64,000 nt of DNA. Origin: Azolla pinnata. Taxonomy: Eukaryota; Streptophyta; Polypodiopsida; Salviniales; Salviniaceae. Both the position numbers and the translations under genes were made by a program. The notes below the pieces were generated by a model that saw nothing but the letters and a program-made list of their open reading frames with translations, did not search any database and was not told the DNA's origin. The stretch is taken from NCBI GenBank assembly GCA_037176905.1, contig JBBBWG010014112.1:20051-84050 (forward strand), in the 5' to 3' direction. Positions 40,620 to 49,854 of this stretch are shown here, in pieces (the stretch's first letter is position 1; every line of letters begins with the position of its first letter).

Positions 40620-41100
40620 AGTGTTATATATATTAGAAACGATAGCGTAATCGTCATCACGTTGAGAACAACGTCATCAACGTATCCAAAACAGCAACCT
40701 CGTCATCATATAAGAAACAACAGCATCCTCATCACAGACAGTATTCAAACAGAAACCTCGTCATCGTATAACAAACAACAACAACAACAACAACAAGAGC
40801 ATCGTCACCAGTATCAAAATCGTATAAAAAACGACGAAAATGACACCACGATCCTATAAGGAAAAAATAAATAATCATCACTGTATAGAAAGCAGCAGCA
40901 TCATCATCACCATCTATGTGGTATAAACAGCAACATTATCATCCTAGAGGAGATAACAATAAAAAAAAACATCCTCCCTGTATACAAAACAACAACATAA
41001 TCACCGACATCATAATCTAAACAACAACAACAAGAACATCCTCGCTGTATACCCGAAAAATCAAAAAAAGCATCACCGCATTGGAAACAGACAAAAGAAA
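40620..41100. repeat. Degenerate AAC/ATC-rich minisatellite upstream of the PPR frame
   Basis: Roughly 50-bp units containing AACCTCGTCATC, TATAA and (CAA)n recur with much drift across about 480 bases, including a clean CAA run at about 40772-40797. It occupies the place where the PPR gene's N-terminal coding or intron sequence would be expected. Confidence 0.65.
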
Positions 41101-41358
41101 AAAATCGTGATCATAGCAAAAGATTCATACCTCTGCGGGGGACGATTAGCCTATCTGAACAACAAGGTGGGCCGCCGCGGCGCCCAGAAACGCAGGAAAT
41201 CTTCCGCCGTTCTTGGATCCCGAACCAGGAGAACACTCGGCTACCCTGCGCTGAATGTAGGGTTCCAGGAGCAGAGGAAACAGGGCAGAAGAGCGTGGAA
41301 GGCTGGATGCTGCAGAGATCGGCTACGTCAGAGGACATGGCGAGCAGACATGGTGGAA

Positions 41359-41376
41359 GGGGGGGGGGGGGGGGGG
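41359..41376. repeat. Poly-G tract (18 G)
   Basis: A run of about 18 G upstream of the candidate PPR first exon. Similar shorter runs occur near 6011-6020 and 43674-43686. They could form G-quadruplexes and may be assembly-length uncertain. Confidence 0.8.
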
Positions 41377-42795
41377 TACCGTCTTAATTACCAAAACCCT
41401 CTTCTCTTCTTCTCTTCTTCGGAGTTAATTAGTACGAGTGATTTGATTAGGATGCTAATTATGTCACAGGACTTCACCACACGCGTGATTAAGTTGAGGG
41501 GATCGCAAGGTAATTAGAGCATCGACGTAATTTAGGAGAATAATTATGTCAAATGGCATAACCACATGTTTGGATCTTACTTCACGTGCGTGCGTCGAGG
41601 ACCGAGTTTTGAGCAGATCAAAGTCATAAGTAACAAGTTAGCTCTGCTAGTTAGGTACAGGGGACCAAATTACGTCTCGAGTTTCTAATTCATAACTAAC
41701 AAGCTTGTTGTGCTAGTTAACTTGTCATCGAACTGGTCATTTCACTCGCAGTCATACTAGAACTAGTTTGTAAAGCCTTGGTTGGTTCGACTCTCAGCTA
41801 TTTTGACTTCGTCGGTTTAGCATAAGGTGGAGCTTGGACTGGGGATATATAGAGGCTTCAAATTTCTCGAGAATTGTTTGGATTGACTCGACGTTAATCG
41901 AATCGGAGTTTGGATCGTTTGTAGAATCTTGCATAGAAAGCAGGTTGGAGCGGTATGATGAGCCTAATAACGTAAAATATGGAAACTTGCAAAGCTACTG
42001 AAGCACTTGCCATATGCACCATCCTTTGATTTACTAGTGGACTCAGAACTTGAAAACACGATGTAACAATGGAGTGCGCATGTTGTGAGCAATGTTTGGA
42101 CGATTTGACTTTTGTCGCATTCCAGCAGAACGTCAAACATGATGCGAATCACATGTTAGTTGGGTCGCCCTGAGAGTCATTCAGCAAAGCGACGAAGTTA
42201 GGTTCGTTGACGGTCCGACGAAGCAGCCAACAACAACGGGATAGTTTATTAGAAATGCGTACTATTGAATGCGTGATGCTTAATTGTGTTGCCGATGCTG
42301 GGGAATCGTTCGACACAGAGAGAGATTTGATGGGTTTCTATATCTGCTACTATTAATTGCCCGAGTTCTAGGACATCGACTCGGAAACCTTCTGAACAGA
42401 GTAAATGTCCTAAAACGACATAAATCTATCGGCCGCTTGTTGAGCCACCGCACTTACCTGTTGCAACTCCTGGTCCAACTGGGAAATTCCTGGTAGAAGA
42501 AAGAAAGAAAAATATACAAGAATGCAGCCTGGAAGACCAAGAAAGATTGGCTAAAGCACAGGGAAGTGAGCAGATAGTGCGCTTGTGGTGACGTCGACAG
42601 TCCAACGAAGCAGATTTTTCAGGATCGGATCTCTCATCTGGTGTGGCTTGGGCTTATACCATCGGCCCGTTTTTACTGAGGCAAGGGAAAGAGAAAAAAT
42701 GAATGTCTTCTAATTGCGCGTGTCTGTACACACACACACAGAGAGTGAGAGGTGTTTGAATTTCTTCTCTTTCTCTCTCTTTTTTTTTTTAAATT

Positions 42796-43230
42796 GGGAA
42801 AATTACCCAACAAATGGCTAACAAATTGAATAACTACCAAAAATCGACCCATTTTGATCTCTCGTTAAAAATTAACGCCCAATTAATTGATCGACACACT
42901 AACTTAATTCGATTCTGAGATTACGCTAACTGCTATTAATCGAACACAATACAGTAGCAAGGGAATCGATTCGTAAACTGTAGTAGGAAGCAAGAAGCGA
43001 TTCGTAAATAGTAGCAGGAAGATTGTGAACACGAGAAGACATTGATGGAAGTGAATAATAAGAGAAGGATAGAATTGGTCAAAAGGAGAAGCATTAGTCA
43101 TGAATCGATCAGCGATGAAACTAGGCGTTAATTTGTAATTTCTAGGATTTAGAAGGTGGTATAAATGTAATAGATAGATTTGTTTGGAGTTTTTAAAATT
43201 TGTTTTTTTTATCGGGCAATAAAATGCCCC
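42796..43230. mobile_element. Non-autonomous TIR element (MITE-like), copy A
   Basis: Begins GGGAAAATTACCCAAC, followed by AATTAACGCCCAATTAATTG, and later has GGCGTTAATTTGTAATTTC, an inverted counterpart. It shares an ordered series of words with the copy at 49.9-50.4 kb (AGTAGCAGGA, GAACACGAGAAGA, GAAGGATAG). No coding capacity. Confidence 0.55.
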
Positions 43231-43239
43231 TTCCGTAAC

Positions 43240-43580
43240 AAAAGTACAAGCTACATTCGAATGTCTACTAAAACTAGAAATTACAAATTAACGCCTAGAT
43301 TAAAAAATTGACGCTTAAGTGAGTAATGCATCGGTACCTAAGCAATAAAGTGTGAGCTCAGTGGATATGAAACTAATCGATTGATTGCCACTCAACTAAT
43401 TGATCGATGAACACCAAAATGAACACGTTAATGTAATCGAGTAGATTCTAGAATGGGTAGCTCTAGTTGGATCGATCATAGTTAGCGAATGGACGAGGAT
43501 CAATTAGAAACGAAGCAACGCTACATATATATAGTAACGGAATTAATTGGGCGTTTCAGTTGGAGTGGAAGAAGATGTTT
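43240..43580. mobile_element. MITE-like element, copy B (truncated)
   Basis: Contains AAATTACAAATTAACGCCTAG, a repeat of family ends, then AATTGATCGATG-type internal words and AATTAATTGGGCGTTTCAGT, comparable to the AACTAATTGGGTGTTAAG region of the copy at 49.9-50.4 kb. It directly follows copy A. The ends are not clean. Confidence 0.4.
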
Positions 43581-43839
43581 TTGTTGAGTCGCGGTGCTAT
43601 TTATTTTTTTACTGATGATGTCTGCCGGTCTGCTTTTTCTTTTTTTTTTGTTTTTACGGAATCGCCTCCGACAGGGGGGGGGGGGGCATTAAATGCGCGC
43701 AGTAAAGGCGGGCGTCGAAAAAGCAAAACAAAGCGCAGCGGCGCGCGCCAGAAAAAGCAAATGCAGGGCACGCACGACACAAGGGAAAAACGACATCCCC
43801 ACCATGGCCACCATGGCCGCCATCGCCAGCGTCGCCATC

Positions 43840-44030
43840 ATCCACCATCGCCATCATCCAGCATCATCCAGCATCATCCAGCATCATCCAGCATCATCCC
43901 CATCTCCAGCATCATCCCGCATCATCCCCATCATCCCAGCATCATCCAGCATCATCCCCATCATCCATCACCCATCATCCATCACCCATCATCCAGCATC
44001 ATCCAGCATCATCCCCATCATCCATAGCCA
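43840..44030. repeat. CATCATCCAG/CATCATCCC minisatellite
   Basis: About 190 bases of CATCATCC-based units (CAGCATCATC, CCATCATC, CACCCATCATC), then a (CAG)n run at about 44030-44052, just upstream of the WAK-like gene. Long frames here are Ser/His/Ile-Pro repeats without family resemblance. Confidence 0.85.
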
Positions 44031-44182
44031 GCAGCAGCAGCAGCAGCAGCACAGTGAATGACAGAGAGAGACCACTGACTTGAATGAATCGGGAGCGGCC
44101 ATGGCTATTATGGCCAAATGGGGCTTCTTCTTCTTCTTCTTCTTCTTTCTGCTTCTTCTTCCGCAACAGCAGCAGCGGCATC

Positions 44183-46148
44183 ATGGCGATGGTGATGCTC
44201 ATGCAACAGCTGCTGCTGCAGCTGCTTCGCCCGGCTTGCAGCAGCAGCAGGAGGAGGAGGAGGAGGAGGAGCAGCAGAAGCAGCAGCAGGAGGAGGATGA
44301 TCACAACGGCGGCGGCGGCGGCGGCGATGGTGTTGACGATGATGTCGGCGGAGACGAGGACGAGGACGAGGACGAGGATGACGGTGGTGGCGATGGCGAT
44401 GGCGGCGGCGGCGGTGGAGTGCCCGAGATGCGGGGCGCTGGAGGTGCCATATCCGCTGAGCACGTCGCCGCGGTGCGGGCATCCCTACTACCCGCTGCTC
44501 TGCGAGGCGGAGGAGCAGGAGGACGGCGATGGCGAGGGCGAGGGCGAGGGCGAGGAGAGGCTGCAGCTGCAGGCGCTGACGGGGCGCTACCGCGTGCTCG
44601 CCATCGACGCCGGCAGCCGCACGCTGCAGCTGCGCACCTCGGCCTTCGTGGGCGCCTCCTGCACCACGCGCGACTCCCTGCGCTACGGCAACTTCTCGCT
44701 GGACCCCGCCGCCGCCCGCTTCTTCATCTCCCCCAACAACACCGTGCTGCTGCTCAACGCCTCCGCGCTGCTGCGCTACTCGCCGCTGCAGTGCGGCGAC
44801 AAGAGCCCCGCCTGCAGCAGCAGCGCCGCCGCCGCTCTGCTGCCGCCCGCCTGCCGGGGCCTGCTCTGCTGCTCCTTCACCACCGCCAGCGAGGCCTTCT
44901 TCCGCTACTCCTTCCCCGTGCGCGGCCAGGAGACGGGCTACATCAGCCTCATCAACCTCGGCCATGGCGATGGCGCCGCGCCGCCGCCCCGCCGCTGGCA
45001 GCTCGGCCTGCAGCTCGGCTGGGAGCTCCCTCCCGAGCCGCCCTGCAACAACCCTTCCTCCGCCTCCGCCTCCATTCCTGCTGCTGCTTCTTCTTCCTCC
45101 TCCTCCTCCTCCGCCGCCGCCCTTCCTCCTTCCCGCTCCTGCACCAACAACTCCGCCTGCGCGCCGCGCAACGGCAGCTTCGCCTGCCTCTGCAACCCCG
45201 GCTTCCTCTGGGACCCCAGCACCGGCACCTGCCCCAAAGGTCCCCGCGGAAAACACGCTAGCCTTAGGGGTTTCGCTGTCAAACCACCATCTCTCTCTCT
45301 CTCTCTCAACCGCCACCATCACCATCGTCTGCCTCAATAATGCCGCCTTGTTTTTCTGTGCTTGCTTTTGCTCGCAGCGCCGTATTGCGTGCGGAAGAGG
45401 GGGAGCGTGGAATGCCACAAGAAGCAGTACGCCATCGGTGGGTGAAGGCCGCGTTCCCCCCCTCTCTCTCTCTTTTGCTTCCTCTGTACCCGAAATGGTG
45501 TTTGTTCTGGTTTCGTCATCGTTCATGTCCTGTAGAGGAGGAGGAGGATTTTCAGGGAAGATCGAGGAGGAGGATGTGAGGATGATGGTGCGGTGATGGA
45601 TGGGTGAGGATGATGCGGATGATGGTGACGGCGATGGATGGGTGAGTATGATGAGGTTGATGGTGACGGCGATGGATGGGTGAGTATGATGAGGTTGATG
45701 GTGACGGTGAGATGGATGGATGGGTGAGGATGATGAGGATGATGGTGATGAGGATGATGGCGATGAGGATGATGGCGACGGTGGTGGTCACGCGTATTTT
45801 GCAAAGTACTTAGACGTATCTGAAAGCGAGTAATAATTATCCATTTTCTGAACTTAAAACTCCAAGAGCTCATTTTCGATGCGTTAAGATTTATACTTCA
45901 CGTATTGATAAGAATTTGATCCAATGCGCTTAAAATACGCGCTGTACGCGTACGGCACGCTACGTATGGTAAACAGCATTGGCACTGATGGTGATGGGTG
46001 AGGATGAGGATGATGGCGATGGTAGTGATGGTAATGATTGTGACGGTGATGGTGATGACGGTGGGATGGTGATGGTGATGGTGATGGTGATGGTGATGAA
46101 GAAGATGATGATGATGATGATGGTGGTGGTGATGATGATGGCGATGGC

Positions 46149-46198
<50 letters not shown>

Positions 46199-48783
46199 AG
46201 GGCTGGCGGCGGGCATGGTGGGAACCATGGTGCTGGCGGCAGCGGCGGCGTGGGGGTGGCGGCGGCATCGGGCGGCGGCGGCATCTCGGGCACGGCTGGT
46301 ACGGGAGAGGTATGTATGTAGACAAAGAAACAAATGCAAAAACACAAATACTGACTGAAAGGCCGATTCGATAGTATTTCTGATCATTCAGCCCGTGATA
46401 TATGTTTTATAAACAATGGTATCGTTTCCATTTGTTTGCGATCCATAGCATAATATTGTGGTATGGAAATTCGGCTTTTTCCACCTCTGGAGGAGTAGTA
46501 GTAGTAGTTACATGCAACGTATATGAATTCCCCATTTGGGTTATTATTGTAGGCATTTGGCATTGTTTATAACTAATGACAAGGATAAATTTTGGAAAAG
46601 ATAGATACATTAACCTTTGCTTAGGCCAATACGACCCTTTGAGACAGAAGCGCACCCGTAATGTTTGTGTAGACACTTGTCCAGGAGAGTGTGATTGACC
46701 GATTAAAGATACAACAATCATCCGATGACCCCCAATGTCTATAATGTCAATGTTGACAGAGCGTCTAAGAAGGAAAGGAAAAGAATTAAACGGCAAAAGA
46801 AATCTAGTGTCATCCAGGTCTCTAAAAGAGAGAAGGTGCATTGATTCTCATTCAATCCTAATGTATTCTCCGCATGATGCTCGTATGCTGTGACCTTGTT
46901 TGAAGTAGAAGTAAAAATCTCGATCGATGTCTTCATTGTTAGTATTGGGAGAAATACCAAAGAAAACGCCTAACGAAATCGTAAACCGCATTTGAACGCC
47001 TACCAGAACTATAAATATTACAGATTAACACCTAGTTTCGGAGATTAATCGACACCCCCAAGATCCATTCATTGTGAGTTCGATTAGCATCAATCAAATC
47101 AGCTGATTGACTGGCGCTCGATCACATGGTGATTCAACACCAGATCGACGCGCAGCTCAAATTCACCGGATTCCAAAACAACAATCACCAACTTTTGTCG
47201 ATCGAATATCGCAAGGGAATCGGTTAGGATCGATTAATTAATCTGAGGGAAGGGGATTAGGAGTAAGGTCCGAGGACGGCTGGCGGGGAATGAATCGGAA
47301 TCTTTCGCATGCCTGGAAATAACTCGCGCTTTGTCGGCGGAAGGTCGCGGATGCTGGCGGCGAGCAGCGGCGGGCGGTCGGCGCGGCTGTTCAGCGGGCG
47401 CGAGATGCGGCGCGCGACGGCCGGGTTCGCGCGCGACCGCGTGCTCGGCTGCGGCGGCTTCGGCGAGGTGTACAAGGGCGTGCTCGACGACGGCACCGAG
47501 GTCGCCATCAAATCCGCCAAGATCGGCAACGTCAAGGGCGTGGAGCAGGTGCTGAACGAGGTCAAGGTGCTCTCGCAGGTGCGTTTCCCCAACACCCCGA
47601 GCGTGAAATGTTCCACGATGGACATCGATCGGTCGGTCGGGTCGATCGATCGATCGATAGTAGTGTACGTAGCAACCGTCAGGATTTTTGCCGAGTGCCT
47701 ATCGTTGTTATTCTAGCGTATCGGAGCGTTAGGATTGCATGCATTCGGCATTCGAGTATAAACATGGTTCTTGTAAACTATTACCAAGTATTGCTACTGA
47801 CCGATGGGATTCTTATCGAAGCCAGGCTCGTCCGTAATCCATCTATCGATCGCTCTCGTTCGTTGGCTGGGATCTCATTCGTGCAGGTGAACCACCGGAG
47901 CTTGGTGCGGCTGCTGGGCTGCTGCGTGGACAGCGAGCTGCCGCTGCTGGTGTACGAGTACGTGCCCAACGGGAACCTGTTGGAGCACCTCAACAGCAGC
48001 GCGAGCAAGAAGGGGAAGAGCGGGTTGGAAGGGAACGGAGGGAGCGAGCAGGGGCTGAGCTGGGGATCGCGGCTGCGGATCGCGCTGCAGTCGGCGGAGG
48101 GCCTCGCGTACCTGCACTCGGCGGCGTACCCGCCCATCTACCACCGCGACGTGAAGTCGAGCAACATCCTCCTCGACAAGGGCCTGAACGCGAAGGTGGC
48201 CGACTTCGGGCTCTCGCGCCTCGCGGAGCCCGGCCTCTCCCACGTGTCGACGTGCGCGCAGGGCACGCTCGGCTACCTCGACCCCGAGTACTACCGCAAC
48301 TTCCAGCTCACCGACCGCAGCGACGTGTACAGCTTCGGCGTCGTGCTCCTCGAGCTCGTCACGGCGCAGAAGGCGATTGACTTCGCGCGCCCCCCCGACG
48401 ACGTCAACCTCGCCGTCATGGTGCAGTCGCGCGACCGCGCCGATCGCCTCGACGACGTGCTCGACCCCGACATCGTCGGCCGGCGGACGTCGAGCCCGGG
48501 TGTGAACGCGCTGCCCCGACAACAACGACAACAACGACGACAACAACGACAACAACACGAAGAAGTCGACGATGAAGAAGCATTGCCCGAAGAAGATGAA
48601 GAAGAGGATGTAGAGGAGGCCGTTCGCGGCTCGATGCGCTCCGTCGCCCGCCTCGCGCTCCGCTGCCTCGCCGAGAACCGCCTCGACCGCCCCTCCATGA
48701 AGGAGGTCGTCGACTGCCTCCACCACATCATCCTCTCGCTCGGCCCCATCGGCCCCGCCGCCGCCGCCACAACCATCCATTGA
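44183..48783 (+). CDS. WAK-like receptor protein kinase (WAKL20/14-like), five exons
   Basis: Plasma-membrane receptor kinase with a cell-wall-facing GUB_WAK pectin-binding-type ectodomain. Exons join in phase: 44183-45239, 45378-45437, 46201-46309, 47344-47578, 47887-48783 (about 785 residues). The ectodomain begins CPRCGALEVPYPLSTSPRCG and ends with a Cys-rich part (CTNNSACAPRNGSFACLCNP). Exon 3 encodes the membrane segment (GLAAGMVGTMVLAAAAAWGW) and a basic stop-transfer RRHR. The kinase has GCGGFGEVYKG, VAIK, HRDVKSSNILLD, DFG and GYLDPEYY, so it is a predicted active RD kinase. The start is unclear: 44183 gives a hydrophobic stretch (MAMVMLMQQLLLQLL), and ATGs at 44084, 44297 and 44378 are also open. 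Repeat-encoded Arg/Ser-rich residues lie before the Cys-rich domain, and a Gln/Arg/Glu-rich insertion of about 40 residues sits in the kinase C-lobe. Very GC-rich exons contrast with AT-rich flanks. Confidence 0.88.
45540..45785. repeat. GAGGATGATGGTGATGG microsatellite array in WAKL intron 2
   Basis: GGATGATG/GGTGACGGCGATG units with an embedded roughly 45-bp repeat (GGATGGGTGAGTATGATGAGG occurs twice, at about 45636 and 45675). Intronic; the His/Asp-rich frames are artefacts. Confidence 0.85.
45980..46197. repeat. (GAT)n/(GATGGT)n array abutting WAKL exon 3
   Basis: GATGGTGATGGT and GATGAT repeats run up to four bases before the CAG acceptor of exon 3 (46198-46200), so the intron end is purine/T repeat rather than a pyrimidine tract. 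The in-phase exon junction supports this acceptor. Confidence 0.85.
46952..47245. mobile_element. MITE-like element, copy C, in WAKL intron 3
   Basis: Begins GGGAGAAATACCAAAG followed by AAACGCCTAACGAAATC and CAGATTAACACCTAGTTTCG, matching the left end of the copy in the pectinesterase intron (52.0 kb) in the same orientation. The right end is not evident. It stops about 100 bases before WAKL exon 4. Confidence 0.5.
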
Positions 48784-48865
48784 TTGGGTCGCCGCGCGCC
48801 TCGATCCGATTCCGATTCCCTCTGCCCACCGATCATATCCATCGATGGATTGCGCCTTGGCTTGG

Positions 48866-49090
48866 CCCGATTCGATTCGATTCGATTCGGTTCGGTTTGA
48901 TTCGATTCGATTCGATTCGGTTCGGTTCGATTCGGTTCGATTCGATTCGATTCGGTTCGATTTGATTCGATTCGATCCCCTCCATAGCCGCCGTCCATCG
49001 ATCAATTGCGGTGCAGTTTGATTCGATTCGATTCGCTTCGGCTCGATTCGATTCGATTCGCTTCGGCTCGATTCGATTCGATTCCCTCCT
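48866..49090. repeat. TTCGA/TTCGG pentanucleotide array downstream of WAKL
   Basis: GATTCGATTCG/GGTTCG pentamers in two blocks (about 48866-48978 and 49018-49083), with scattered units to about 49190. It starts about 80 bases after the WAKL stop and may lie in its 3' UTR. Ser/Asn/Arg-repeat frames on the minus strand are artefacts. Confidence 0.9.
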
Positions 49091-49615
49091 CCGCTGCCAT
49101 CCTTCTGTATTGATCGTAGCTCGATGCAACTCGATTCGTCCGCCGCCATCCATTGGTGGGTGGATCATGGCTCGATTTCGATTCGATTCCCTCTGCCCAC
49201 TTCCTAGGCCCCCCACCCATATGGGGATGCATGGACGGGCACAACAGACAGGCGAACCCCTTCCTTCTCTGTATGTTTTTTTACTGTACATACAAGAATC
49301 AATCATCACATAACAGCAGCTCGAATCTGTCTCTTACTCTGTCTCTCGCTCGCAATGCGAGAACTCCATAATTGTTGTCATATCATTTAGTTGAATGCGA
49401 TGAACGCTTAAAGCATCATGTGTACACAAAACGTGGGGCGATGCCGCATTCGGATCAAATGTTTCTCCGACCACAACAAACGGGTGAAAGAAAGCACACA
49501 GCGAGCAGCAGCAACAACACGATGCAGGGATTCTAGGGTTTGAACGGGGAGCATTTCGGCTAGTTTTTCAAAGCCGCTGAGATCGATGGAGCGCCGCATT
49601 TGGCGGTGCTTGTTT

Positions 49616-49823
49616 TTACAAGATCAACGTGGGCATCACGAGTGGCACCCACGTGCGTCCTTGGATGAAGTCGAGGTTGAGGAAAGGCCGAGCTTCTGCG
49701 GGCGTGAGCTGGTGTGACCATGGCTGTCTTCCGCTGCGGCCTGCGCCTGGCCCTGTGCACATGTACTCTCCGTAGTAGACGCTCCTTTCATAGCCATGGC
49801 AATGGAGAAATGGGGAAGAGATG

Positions 49824-49854
<31 letters not shown>

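Noticed and set aside
44080-45526. Long overlapping frames on both strands across the WAKL first exon (393 and 472 codons)
   Set aside because: Open only because of GC richness and trinucleotide repeats; the frame containing CPRCGALEVPYPLS is the one with family conservation.
45884-46387. His/Pro/Ile-repeat frames on the minus strand
   Set aside because: Translations of the GAT/GGT microsatellite in WAKL intron 2.
47875-49309. Minus-strand frames of 424, 235 and 158 codons with Asn/Arg/Ile/Glu repeats
   Set aside because: Antisense of the kinase exon and the TTCGA pentamer array; no family resemblance.
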